Positions 1 to 9,021 of a stretch of 64,000 nucleotides of DNA are shown here, in pieces. The notes beneath the pieces were generated by a model, which saw only the letters and a list, made by a program, of their open reading frames with translations, did not search any database and was not told the DNA's origin. The position numbers and the translations under genes are program-made. The first letter of the stretch is position 1; each line of letters begins with the position of its first letter. Source of the stretch: Paragorgia papillata (Eukaryota; Cnidaria; Anthozoa; Scleralcyonacea; Coralliidae); the NCBI GenBank assembly GCA_035771165.1, contig JAWNZC010000174.1:979001-1043000 (forward strand), given 5' to 3'.

Positions 1-102
1 TATTTCAATGTCACTGTCTCCTTCGTGGTCCGAGTCTAACAGCTGAATAATAGGGCATGCCTCTTCAACATCGGAAGACGTGTATTCTTCAGTACACAAG
101 TA

Positions 103-256
103 CCGAATAAACGCCGCGGCGTTTATTAAATTTTTGGCGCTTCAGGTGCGGCGTTTATTCGAGGGCGGCGTTTAATAATATTTTTGCTTGTCCCTGCGGC
201 GTTTATTCGAGGGCGGCGTTTATTCGAGGGAGGCGTTTATTCGAATAATTACGGTA
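103..256. repeat. GC-rich short tandem repeat (GGCGTTTATTCG units)
   Basis: About five imperfect copies of a unit containing GGCGTTTATTCGAGGG lie in direct and partly inverted order. GC content is far above the flanks. On the minus strand the frame from about 118 to 1 is open and acidic at its end (DSDHEGDSD), so a gene tail may run off the left edge, but there is too little to name it. Confidence 0.6.
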
Positions 257-816
257 TTCCTACAATCATCCTAAACGCCCTAGTATTGGAATGACACCCA
301 TTATAAGAATTAAAGTTACTGTTGAATCGTTGAAACATTATCTTCTGTACTATGCTGAATTTAAATAAAGTATTTACAAATAATGTGTACGTCTTTCTGA
401 TATTCCTTTGGTACATGTTAAATGTATAAGTTACCGCTTATCAACTCTCGTATAAAAGGTCTTGTCGAGTTATATTATGCAAAACAGAGAAACAAACGAT
501 ACCTATAAGAAGTAGGTGCGCTAGAAGAAATCGTAAACGCAGGACAATTTATTTAAAAACATTTGTTTATGTAAATAATTAGCTGTCAATATGTACACTG
601 TAATTTGTTACAATATAAAAATAAACTACAAAGAACTATTATAATGTTGCTCATATGTCTTTATTAATTTCTCTTCAGATAAAATTACACACATATAAAA
701 TTACACATCTTTCTTAAACACTAAATAGTCCAGGAAATTTTATTTAACTTAAAACATAATTTAACTTTGGATTAACTCGATAATGTTCTCATAACACATA
801 TAGCATTAGTTCACAT
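257..816. other. AT-rich non-coding stretch
   Basis: No reading frame or recognisable repeat seen. It lies downstream (3') of the minus-strand gene that ends at 817; AT-rich words around 617-760 could hold its polyadenylation signal. Confidence 0.4.
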
Positions 817-1347
817 TTAGTTCAGATTGCTTTTCGTCGTTAAGTTTCTAGACTTTTCAAGAAGATACTCCTCGTAAGCCTCCCGAGGATTCTTTATCGT
901 ACTCGTAAATTTTACACCAGTGTCTTTTACTTGGTACAGATACTTTAATGGACAGCTAAACAGAACAGATATAGAAAGAATATTTGGCGAGTCGTCAATT
1001 TCCACCGGCTCAACCATTGTCTCTGTAGCGTCTTGAGAGTATTTATTATTGTCTCTTTGGATTCGTAATTTCAACGCCTGCATCGCTTCGTTGAACTCTA
1101 TCCAGATACGTTCGTTGACGTTTGTCCTGGTCTCTTCGTAGCACGATCTCCATTGCTCATCATCTGTTAGGCAACTGTGTTGTTTCCGACTAGGATGGTT
1201 AGTCCTACAACCGTAGCACTTTTCGTGACAAAGCTTCGAATATTCTTCCCACAAAGTTTCATTGTAAATAGCTTCGAACATTGAAAACAATTTTTCATAT
1301 AAACCCTCCATCTCTGCGGTCTTACTCCAACAGCAAATAGCAAGCAA
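817..1347 (-). CDS. Unknown protein sharing a C-terminal module with the GRF-type gene at 12391
   Basis: The 176-residue product has no recognised domain. Residues about 41-59 hold a Cys/His cluster (CHEKCYGC, then NHPSRKQHSC) that could bind metal. The last 45 residues (a Pro-Leu-Lys-Tyr stretch, VKDTG, FTS, then AYEEYLLEKS) align by eye with the tail of the three-module GRF protein (VKKTG, FTS, AYEEYLSQKS). That links it to the Polinton-like families here. Translation could begin at residue 1 or at the Met 12 codons in, which is followed by a helical acidic segment. It is divergent to the gene at 1641, with about 290 bp between them as a likely shared promoter. Function unknown. Confidence 0.6.
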   Translation of the reverse strand: MLAICCWSKTAEMEGLYEKLFSMFEAIYNETLWEEYSKLCHEKCYGCRTNHPSRKQHSCLTDDEQWRSCYEETRTNVNERIWIEFNEAMQALKLRIQRDNNKYSQDATETMVEPVEIDDSPNILSISVLFSCPLKYLYQVKDTGVKFTSTIKNPREAYEEYLLEKSRNLTTKSNLN

Positions 1348-1640
1348 ATGATACGCCGAGAAAACCGACGCCGTGAATAAGCATATTAATTAGGATTTCT
1401 TTGTCTAAGCTCTGACGTCGCCCAAACTCGCCCAGACACGTTCTTTTGTTTAAATTGCTAATGAGCCATTAACACCAATAGTGTACATGGACTTAAACAT
1501 TGCACTCAGCCATTCTATAGACAAATAATATTTCGTCCGTACCTTACGTTCTTACAGTTTCTCGATTCAATTCCTCATACTCGCGGCTTCTCGATTGACC
1601 TTACGAGTACGGCAAACCGTTCCGTGTTTACACAACGGTT

Positions 1641-2147
1641 TTGAACTTTCGAAGACATCTCCTCAATCTAAGTATTAGTAATCAATGGTTACTGCTTGTT
1701 GTCAACAAAGGTTTAGTTGTTGCGGTGTTTTTCTTCATGATGAGTGAAGAAGAAAGTAAAGAATGGAGACGAGCGATAAACCTTCGACCTTACCTACGGG
1801 ATCATCAGCTTATAGAAAACCGCAGGGACGAAGATTTAAACACACAATTACTTCAAGCGTATACACTCTTAAAACTAAAGAAAAGAAAGACACTACAGAA
1901 AATGGTCATATTATGTCAAGACAAAGTGATAGAGCCTTGGTGTCTGAATGAAAAGCAGACATTTGAAAAACGGTGCTCTTATCGTAACGATAAAATATCA
2001 TATTGGTTAACAATTTATGCTAGTATGCAACTGGAGAAAAGAAGGAAAAGAAGAGAATCTACGCTAGTACGATTTCCCGAGGCTTATATCGAGCGGATAT
2101 TCGAACAGTCAAGGGATATGTTATACGAAGAGACTAGGCAGTTTTAG
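1641..2147 (+). CDS. Unknown basic helical protein, divergent partner of the 817 gene
   Basis: The 168-residue frame contains a hydrophobic stretch before two consecutive Met codons at residues 33-34; the real start may be there, giving about 136 residues that begin with an acidic patch (SEEESKEW). The remainder is rich in Lys, Arg, Leu and Glu and probably helical, with no zinc or catalytic motif. Position beside the 817-1347 gene inside a Polinton-like terminus suggests an accessory gene. I do not recognise the family. Confidence 0.45.
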   Translation: MNFRRHLLNLSISNQWLLLVVNKGLVVAVFFFMMSEEESKEWRRAINLRPYLRDHQLIENRRDEDLNTQLLQAYTLLKLKKRKTLQKMVILCQDKVIEPWCLNEKQTFEKRCSYRNDKISYWLTIYASMQLEKRRKRRESTLVRFPEAYIERIFEQSRDMLYEETRQF

Positions 2148-3600
2148 ATATGTTAATCATTTAATCGAAACAGAAACATTAGTGCTTATACAAACTTTTG
2201 AAAGAAAGTGTTTCAATATCTTTCGAACAGCTTACCGAACGGTTTCTTCATTGAAGGCATCATTTACTCTATCCAGCTAAGGTTAGGGGGAAGCTAGAAT
2301 CATTTACACACTCTTCGCTTGCCAAACTAACAACAGGACCTCCAACAGGTTGATTAACTGTGTTTTCTTCAAATACGATAACACTTTCGACTATGCTTTG
2401 ATTTTTTTGGACCAAGAAATAAATATTTTAAACCGAATACTTTGAATTCTGCCTTATGAGACGACGCGACGCTGTACATTCTCCATGGTTACATCAACGC
2501 CCCGCCTAAACTTGCCCATGCATTAATACCCCTTATTATTCCCCAAAGCTCATGAACACCCCCCTAAAATGAATTAAATATTCTACTTATATGCAAATCC
2601 GGTTATGTTTTAGCCATTAGTAATTTTAATGACTTTTCCCTTTTGTGTTCTGCACGTGCGAGAACCTTATAACATACTAAATCATAGCGACGAATTATTT
2701 AACCAAGCTCTGTAATTTTTCAAAGTGCTTGGTCAACGATGTTGTCGAATAATGTTCTTCTAAGTGTACAATAACGATTCGCTACCCTTCAAGGCGACTC
2801 TTTTTAACTTCATACGGTTCCTATACGTATAAACATCACAAAAGCGACACAAATATATAATATAATATTCAAAAGCGAACCCAATATCTAATATAATATT
2901 CATATATAAGCTTTTCATTGCTATGTGCCAATATGTTTTTTCTGAGCTCACGGCTTTTCGGATTGATTCGTACGTATCCTAAGTTCAGCTTCTCGAAATG
3001 ATTCCTCATTCTATCTTCCTTTACTTATAAACGAGGGTTTAGTTAGGTATGATTCTAAAATAATTTATTCTGTTAGGTTCTAAAAATATAATATTCATAG
3101 CTTATTCAGTTAATATTCGAGTTAAGTTATCTCACCAGATTCAGTCATTTAGAATGTTCGAAACCCACTATATTCCTCTAGACAAGATTTAGGATAAAAA
3201 TATAAAGTGTTTGTACTAATTTCTCTTTAGTTCCTTGTAAAGAACCTCTATTTTGTCTTGAGTTTATTGCACGCATGCTCTGTATGCTTACATGTTCCAC
3301 AAGTGTTAACTGGTAGTAGGATAAAGTGTATAAATGAAAAGGTAATTACTATTACTTATAAGGAATATAAGTCGAATGCCTTTTGATAATGACGTAACCC
3401 AGAACTTCGGAAATCAGTCGGAGAGCTATCGGTTATGACGTGTAGTGAATACCGGGGGGTTGGAATAAAAGCTAACGATGACGATGCATAAGTAATAAGT
3501 CGATTATGACGTAGTGAAAACCAGGGGGTTGGGTAACAGCTAGGGTTTAGGGGGGAAGTTAGGGTTGGGAAGTCCCAAAGAAGCCTGAGAATGAATAAAT
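2148..3600. other. Non-coding interior of the left Polinton-like element
   Basis: AT-rich, no supported gene. Two imperfect copies of a GACG(TG)TAGTGAA...GGGGGGTTGG word lie at about 3437-3465 and 3508-3532, each followed by purine-rich sequence. They resemble sub-terminal repeats close to the element end. Confidence 0.4.
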
Positions 3601-3660
3601 AATAAGTTGAATATTTAATGAGGCGGCATCCCTTTGAACTCCATATGGGGGGGTATTACT

Positions 3661-4105
3661 ACTCAACTGCAGTTGCCACAGCTTCACCCCAATACCCATA
3701 ATCAAGTCCTGCATTGTGCATCATTGATCTTGCTGCTTCTTGTATGGTTCTGTTCATTCTCTCGGCGACTCCATTTTGTTGTGGTGTTCGAGGAATGGTG
3801 AACTTCCTCTGGATTCCTTTCTTGCGGAGATAGTCAACAAATACTTTCGAGCTGAGGTGTATTCTCCACCATTATCTGAACGCAAGACCTTGATATTCTT
3901 TCCAGTCACATTCGTAACCATTGCTTCATACTCCTTGAATTTCTCAAAGACTTGATCTTTATGTTTCATGAAGTAGACTGCTGTGAATCTGGATTTATCA
4001 TCAATGAATGTTACGAAGTAACAATTTCCTCCATGACTCTTCGTTTGCATGGGACCTCAAACATCGCTATAAACAATCCCGAGGATTTCAGTTGCTCGAG
4101 TCAGG
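3661..4105 (-). pseudogene. Ty1/copia integrase catalytic core fragment
   Basis: The translation shows the rve core in order: a first Asp followed by a nonsense codon near 4065, then VTFIDDKSRFT, the second catalytic Asp in LRSDNGGEYTS (about 3880), and, in another frame near 3770, a segment with the third acidic residue before a Met-Asn-Arg motif. At least one frameshift lies between the last two. The sequence ends at the Polinton terminus. Confidence 0.85.
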
Positions 4106-4379
4106 TACGGCGTGGCTCCAAAATAGGGGCCGGGAGATGACATTCCAGAGGGCCATTCTCAGGGGGGAGGGGGTTGGGCAGCGACTGCTACCGGTATAGA
4201 GACACTGTAAGTTTATATAATATAATAATTATGGAAACATCTTATATTCTTAGGTTTAAATCTTCTACGGGTAAAAACGATAATAAATTATTTACAATCC
4301 AACGCGTGCACTTTATCTATTCTTTAATACAACAGATTTTTATTAAAAAGATTGCTTGAAATATTTATAGTTTATGTTG

Positions 4380-5300
4380 AAATGTGATTTATGTGGGTGC
4401 AGTGTCCAAGTAATCCAACTTATTTTCCAACTTCCAAGTTGTCCAACTAGTTTCCAAGTTCCCACGTGAATGTTTTTATGAAAACGTGACTCATAACTCG
4501 TAAGTCGTAAGCACTGTTATTTTATTAGTCAATATAATTAAATTTATTTAGATAATCAATAATCTCTTTAACTGTTTTGATGTTGATGCTAGCTTATCAA
4601 CAACTTTATCGAGCGAGACTTTACTCAAAATATCACTCTCCACGTTCATTAGCATTAAGCTGTCCAAATTCTCTTGGCTCAGAGAAGATCACAGCCTTGT
4701 CTTGATTAGCTTCAGCTTTGAGAACGACTTTTCACATTTGACTTGTGTGATGGCCAATGTCAGTAAGAAATGATACACGGTGTATAACTCTGAGTACGCT
4801 GTGCTATTCAGGCTATACTGATGTAAAACATTTATATAAAAATGCATATGATATCTTAGCTTAGTTCTGTACGTACTTGGACCCAAAATCGACAAATAAT
4901 TTCTACTACAGTAGTAATTACGGTCTTGAAAAAGAACATGTTTTTAGGAAGGTCTCTTTGTTTAGAGACACAGGTAGCGGCAAGATCAACATAGGATTGT
5001 TGAAGTGACTGCATCGGGCTCCCTGTGGCCATATAGAGTCAAGAGTCAATGCACTCATGTGGGCAGTGTGGCACAGCTTCGGGTTTGATTTGGTTATTTT
5101 GTATTTTCTTCTTTTCGAAATTAACATAAGAAACGTTATTACAACTTCTTCTGTCATGTGTCATGTTTCATGGTTACATTGCTTTTTTTCCCCTCAGCAA
5201 AAAGCAAAAAGCAAAGGGGATGTGGTCATAATCCAAAATGGCCGCCAAGTTAGCGATGGGTGAACGTTTTCATTCTTTTTCAAATGTGAAAACGCTAATT
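4380..5300 (-). mobile_element. Insertion with hAT transposase remnant inside the copia element
   Basis: Copia coding breaks off near 5310 and resumes near 4105. The insert carries hAT dimerisation-domain sequence at 4548-4895. A cluster of short repeats of (T)CCAAC/TTCCAAG lies at 4405-4465. Its ends could not be fixed, and more than one insertion event is possible. Confidence 0.5.
4548..4895 (-). pseudogene. hAT transposase C-terminal dimerisation domain, one nonsense codon
   Basis: The minus strand encodes a typical hAT family C-terminus: LYTVYHFLLTLAITQVKCEK, then SFSKLKLIKTRL, a stop, and the usual continuation SLSQENLDSLMLMNVE with a SLDKVVDKLAS helix. The family motif is the conserved Cys-Glu-(Arg/Lys)-Ser-Phe-Ser-Lys stretch. 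Only the C-terminal part is present; the catalytic RNase H-like part is absent or beyond recognition. Confidence 0.85.
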
Positions 5301-6220
5301 TTTTCAAAAGCCATACACCCATTGCACTGTCGAACTTTAGGCTTAGTTTTGGTAGTGGTTCTCGTAACGTCCTCAGGTTCTTTAAGCCCAAATGTCCGTA
5401 TATTTGGTGCCATAAATGTTCTGAGCTCTCACCGGTGGCAGCGTTGACATTATGTGACTTTTCCTTCATTTCAAGGACATCAAAAACAAAGAGGTTATCA
5501 CTCACTTTACCAGAACCCACCAGATTTCCATTCTTGTCTATGATGACACACTTTTGCTGATCAAACGACATAGAATGTCCTCTCTTGGCGATGGCACTAA
5601 CAGAAAACAGATTTTGGCTAGGTCTGGCACAAACAAAACATCTTGTAATTTAGCTGGCTTGTAATTCTCGCCAACTTTGACTTGTAACCAAACTGACCCT
5701 TTTCCAAGTGCTTCTATTACTTGGTTGTCTCCTAAGCGTACTTTCTCTGGAGTAACAAATTCGACATAATCTTCCATTGAATCCTTTTGATGAGACATGT
5801 GCTGTGAAGCGCCTGAATCTATATACCACGTCGAACTGTTGTTGGCATGTTTCGAAGTCCAAAATAAAGTGTGTTGTTCCACGGTAACAGTAGATTTAGT
5901 CGCACAAGACGCATTGGCGTGAGTTCCTTTCTTTTCTTCAGGTTGGACTTTCCTTGGTTTCCGGCAATCTCTAGCCCAATGTCCTATAGTAACCCACAAT
6001 TGTAGCATTTCCCTTTCTTCTTACCTTTAGGCTTTTCGTGTTGTTTACCTTTCGATGTGAGAAGAGCTTTCTCTGTATTGTCAACAGGAAGAGAAATTTC
6101 TTTACGCTTGTGTTCTTCATGAAGTAATCTTGCAGTGACGAATTCCAGTTTTAAATCCTCAGCGCGAGACTCCAAAGCCATGATTAAATTATTATACGAA
6201 TCAGGAAGACTACATAACAA
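5194..6220 (-). pseudogene. Ty1/copia nucleocapsid knuckle, aspartic protease and GAG-pre-integrase regions
   Basis: Three overlapping frames show successive copia parts: a basic Lys-rich linker with the start of a CCHC knuckle (KGKCYNCG, then WARDCRKP in the next frame, a frameshift in the knuckle near 6000), the protease active site in YIDSGASQHMS (about 5810), and the GAG-pre-integrase domain with HLWHQIYGHLG (about 5400). Homology stops near 5310, where the insertion begins. Confidence 0.85.
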
Positions 6221-6221
6221 T

Positions 6222-6530
6222 TATTTATTCCTTCATTATAATTCTTCCTAATGTTAATTCATCTATTTATTCACTTAGGAACCAAAGAGATTTTATCATC
6301 CCCAAGTGTAAAACAAGTAGATTTAAACAATCATTTTTACCTGCGTGTGCATCAGATTTTTAAATTCCCTGTAACGTTATTTAGCTTTTTTAGGTAGTCT
6401 GTAGTTTAGTTTATTTTAGTTAATTTTAAATTTTTTGATATGTAATTTTGATATATCTGTACACGCAATTCAGCTTTTCGCTGCAAGTTGTTTTCTATTA
6501 AACGTATCTATCCATCTATCTATCTCAACG
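6222..6530 (+). mobile_element. 5'-truncated LINE 3' end inserted in copia gag
   Basis: The insert splits gag (6220 on one side, about 6530 on the other) and ends in a TATCTATCCATC-type short tandem tail. A mirrored tail of GATA repeats is seen on the LINE fragment at 42790. No coding sequence remains. This is the expected product of target-primed insertion with severe 5' truncation. Confidence 0.6.
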
Positions 6531-6993
6531 TTGCAACTTGATCATCTTCGGAAATTGGAGCGCCTACAGCCTCAAGTTGTTCTGCCAAAGCTTTCAACTT
6601 GTTAATATGCTCCGTCATCGTATCATTCTCGGCCATTTTCATTGTAAAGTACCTCTTACGCAGAAATAACTTATTCGCTGACGATTTTACCTCGTAGTGG
6701 CTTTCCAGTTTACACCAGGCTTCCTTTGAAGTATTCGCAGATCGAACCAACGCTAGTTGTTCATCTCCCAGAGATAAACAAATCGTCGCTAGCGCTTTAC
6801 TGGCACGTCGTTGAAATTGTCGTCGTTGAGTTTCAGTAGTTTCTTCCTCGGCAGGTTCTACCTCAATACCAGTCACGTTGCCCTAAAGATCCTTGTCTTC
6901 AAGAACCATTTGAATTTTGAATTTCCACAAGTGAAAATTTGTTCCATTGAACTTCTCGATGCGAGACAACGCCGTTTCTTCGTTTGAAGCCAT
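6520..6993 (-). pseudogene. Ty1/copia gag (UBN2-like) N-terminal half
   Basis: An ATG on the minus strand at 6993 opens a copia gag: MASNEETALSRIEKFNGTNF, a nonsense codon at 6883-6885, then the conserved gag polypeptide 2 helices (KEAWCKLESHYE, LRKRYFTMKM, MTEHINKLKALAEQL). The frame is cut by the LINE tail at about 6530 and resumes at 6220. Confidence 0.85.
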
Positions 6994-7148
6994 GTCAACA
7001 TTCTCAGGTTACTTTCGCAAATATGTGTCGTACATCCAAGTTGCCCAAACTTAGCTCTGGGCCCATAACTTGTTAAAGTATAAGTTTAATTAACAGTGTA
7101 GAAAACGCGTGACGCTTTTGAATGGACTACATGATGTATAAACTATAG

Positions 7149-7555
7149 GCCCCGTTCACACTATACCGGATAGGTTTTCGTGCCGGCACAAAAAATACCC
7201 GGTATAGTGTGAACAGACTCGATCGGCACGATATTGTGCCGAAGTGGAGGTCCCGTTCACACTATACCGAATAGCTTTTGTGCCGGCACAAAAACCTGAC
7301 GATACAACCAATCACCACGCTCTATTCTATTAATTTACTTCCGGAACGATTTCGAACTCCGTTCACACTGGAGCTGGAACAGCACAAAAAGCTATCCGAT
7401 ACAAGATGTACCTCTTTCGAGATCGGAGCGGCGCAGTGGCGTTCCGACACAGAAATTGTGCCGGAACAGGCGTTTTGTGTGTGAACAGAAGGCCTATCCG
7501 GTATGGTTTTCGTTCCGGCACAAAAGCTATCCGGTATAGTGCAAACGGGGCCTTA
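7149..7555. mobile_element. MITE with ~40-bp terminal inverted repeats
   Basis: Left end GGCCCCGTTCACACTATACC and right end GGTATAGTGCAAACGGGGCC are inverted copies. The interior repeats the same CCGGTATAG and GTGCCGGCACAAAA words several times in both orientations, including an internal copy of the terminal sequence at 7252. No coding capacity. A 2-bp TA duplication is possible at the ends. Confidence 0.75.
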
Positions 7556-7725
7556 ATAGAAACAACTGAGAGTTCAATTCATATGCCTAGTACATAAGAT
7601 AACTACAACAACAAGAAGTGAGCCCCTCGGAGAGCGTCTGGATAAATAACTACATGTACCTGTCAAGATGTTTGATGATGTTCTCTTATTTTCGCTCGTT
7701 AACCTGATAATATTAACAACTACAT

Positions 7726-8025
7726 CTTCATAATCTGCCAGCAAAAGATGACTACATCTTTCTGACACAAGAGCTTTCACTAAAAAAATCTTAATAATAT
7801 TATAACGCCTATACATTGCCTAATTTCTGCACAGCGATGCATGTCTATATTGTAGGCGCGCATTCAGTTGTTAAAATTATAAAGATTCACTTTTAGTTTC
7901 AGCTGATTAAGAAAAGATGACTACGTCTTCAGAATCTGCCAGCAAAAGATGACTACATCTTTCTAACAGAAGAGCTTTCACTAAAAAAATCTTGATAATA
8001 TTACAACGCCTATATATTGCCTAAA
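7726..8025 (+). repeat. Direct duplication of ~105 bp (7726-7822 and 7918-8025)
   Basis: Both copies read CAGCAAAAGATGACTACATC, then AGAGCTTTCACTAAAAAAAT and end in CAACGCCTATA(T/C)ATTGCCTAA (slightly varied). They are separated by about 95 bp. The flanks from 7556 to 8040 show no gene. Confidence 0.75.
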
Positions 8026-8040
8026 AAGGAGTTCAATTAC

Positions 8041-8332
8041 ACGCAAGCTTGCCCGAACTCGTCATAAACCTATTATATCCTGTCACCAATGCGAATAGTG
8101 GTGATTACCCCCATCACCTAACTCCTAATTTTTTCACACGTCGTGCGGGTCCTCATGCATCAGATATAATCGTTCCCAATGGAAACACAAAAGCAATTGC
8201 TAAGTTTCTATGATGATCTTAACAACTTCCAATGGGCAGGAACCATGCCAGATCAAGCTTAAAGACTCTTTTAGTGAGCTATACGAAGATGAAACTTGTG
8301 AAGTCGTAAAAGATTCTACGCACAACTCTGTA
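8041..8332 (+). pseudogene. Possible LINE fragment on the left flank of the 5-kb element
   Basis: A short stretch (DDLNNFQWAGTMPDQA, then a stop) has the flavour of the region just before the reverse transcriptase of CR1/L2-type LINEs, and the right flank of the insertion continues with LINE coding sequence. The match is weak and joining is not perfect, so this is a suggestion only. Confidence 0.3.
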
Positions 8333-8525
8333 AGTAGATGACCCCCCCCCCCCCCCCCCATATACCGTCCAAAGGGATGCCGCCTCATTAATATTCAGCA
8401 TGACTCATGGCGTGACGCACGGTGTGACGCACGGTGCGCATCACAGTGTGACGCACGAAAGTAATAAACGGAGCCAGCATAATAGGACATGTTTGGACAA
8501 GACTGGGATAATTAGTGCGCATGAA

Positions 8526-8535
8526 GCTATATAAG
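8526..8535 (+). promoter_or_regulatory. TATA-like box of the left GRF gene copy
   Basis: CTATATAAGC lies about 150 bases before the ATG at 8682 and is conserved in the other repeat at 13182-13191. Conservation in both arms supports a promoter, but no initiation site can be read from sequence. Confidence 0.4.
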
Positions 8536-8681
8536 CTCGGACATTACGATGTTAGGATTACACCTGGTCTGGTCGGCTAAGTTCGTTGGACGAATCTACA
8601 CTTGTTCGAGACTTTAGAGAAGGATTGGAACGTTTGTTGAAAGCATTAGAAAATCTACCGTTGGATTAGAATACAACTACA

Positions 8682-8910
8682 ATGGAATGTTTACACGGTG
8701 AACCTGCATCTTCGACAATTACACAGAAGGGTACGTTTTGGTTCTGTGGACAGAAACCTAGTTGCGAGTTCTTTTGCGCAGAAGAAGATTGCTACATGTT
8801 TGGAAAAGCCGTAGCCTCCTTCCATGAAAGTGGATGTATACATCCAAGGTGCTATGGCTATGGACGACTAGCACAGATGCGAATGGTTAAAGATAAGATG
8901 AAGGAAAAAA
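8682..8910 (+). pseudogene. Truncated left copy of the GRF-type gene
   Basis: The first 75 or so residues are nearly identical to the complete gene at 12391-13023 (for example TFWFCGQKPSCEFFC). Near 8907 the frame passes without a stop into Bcl-2-like N-terminal sequence and, after 9017, into PolB sequence in the wrong frame, ending at 9155. The open 157-codon chimera is a deletion product, not a gene in its own right. Confidence 0.8.
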
Positions 8911-8911
8911 G

Positions 8912-9017
8912 GAATTGTTATAGACCAATACAGCGCGCATACGCTATGGATACAATTTTTGATGAATTAAAACAACATAACATTGATATCGATAAAGATA
9001 CGTTATCATTTTATATT
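8912..9017 (+). pseudogene. Fragment of the Bcl-2-like gene (left arm)
   Basis: 106 bases equal the 12185-12290 minus-strand segment with one or two substitutions and encode the first 35 or so residues (from NCYRPIQRAYAMDT to TLSFYI). The rest, including the BH1-like motif, is absent. Confidence 0.8.
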
Positions 9018-9021
9018 TTGG

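Larger units (their letters stand above)
1..3660. mobile_element. Right part of a Polinton-like element, reaching its terminus at 3660
   Basis: The last 55 bases, read on the minus strand, start AGTA, pass through a run of C, and continue with CAAAGGGATGCCGCCTCATT and an ATATTCA word. The 5-kb element at 8333 starts the same way (AGTA, C-run, CATAT, CAAAGGGATGCCGCCTCATT). Position 3661 begins Ty1/copia integrase sequence, so this end abuts a copia element it probably entered. The protein at 817-1347 also shares its C-terminal module with the GRF protein of the 5-kb element. The left end lies outside the window or is lost. No polymerase, ATPase or capsid gene was seen here. Confidence 0.55.
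3661..7070 (-). mobile_element. Degenerate Ty1/copia retrotransposon, interrupted
   Basis: On the minus strand the order is a possible primer-binding site near 7052-7070, gag (6993-6520), then a LINE 3'-end insertion, Cys knuckle and aspartic protease (6220-5640), GAG-pre-integrase domain (5571-5310), a 1.2-kb insertion holding hAT sequence, and integrase core (4105-3661). The copy stops exactly where the left Polinton terminus begins, so reverse transcriptase and RNase H are missing. Many stops and frameshifts show that it is dead. The long terminal repeat is not clearly delimited; a MITE at 7149 may lie in it. Confidence 0.85.
8333..9017 (+). repeat. Left terminal inverted repeat, internally deleted
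   Basis: 8333-8907 mirrors about 12798-13356 and 8912-9017 mirrors 12185-12290 at high identity by eye. The roughly 500 bp between those blocks on the right side (12291-12797) are missing here. The left copy alone keeps a 32-bp CCGCCTCATTAATATTCAGC-type block after GGGATG. It includes the promoter and start of the GRF gene plus part of the Bcl-2-like gene. Confidence 0.85.
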
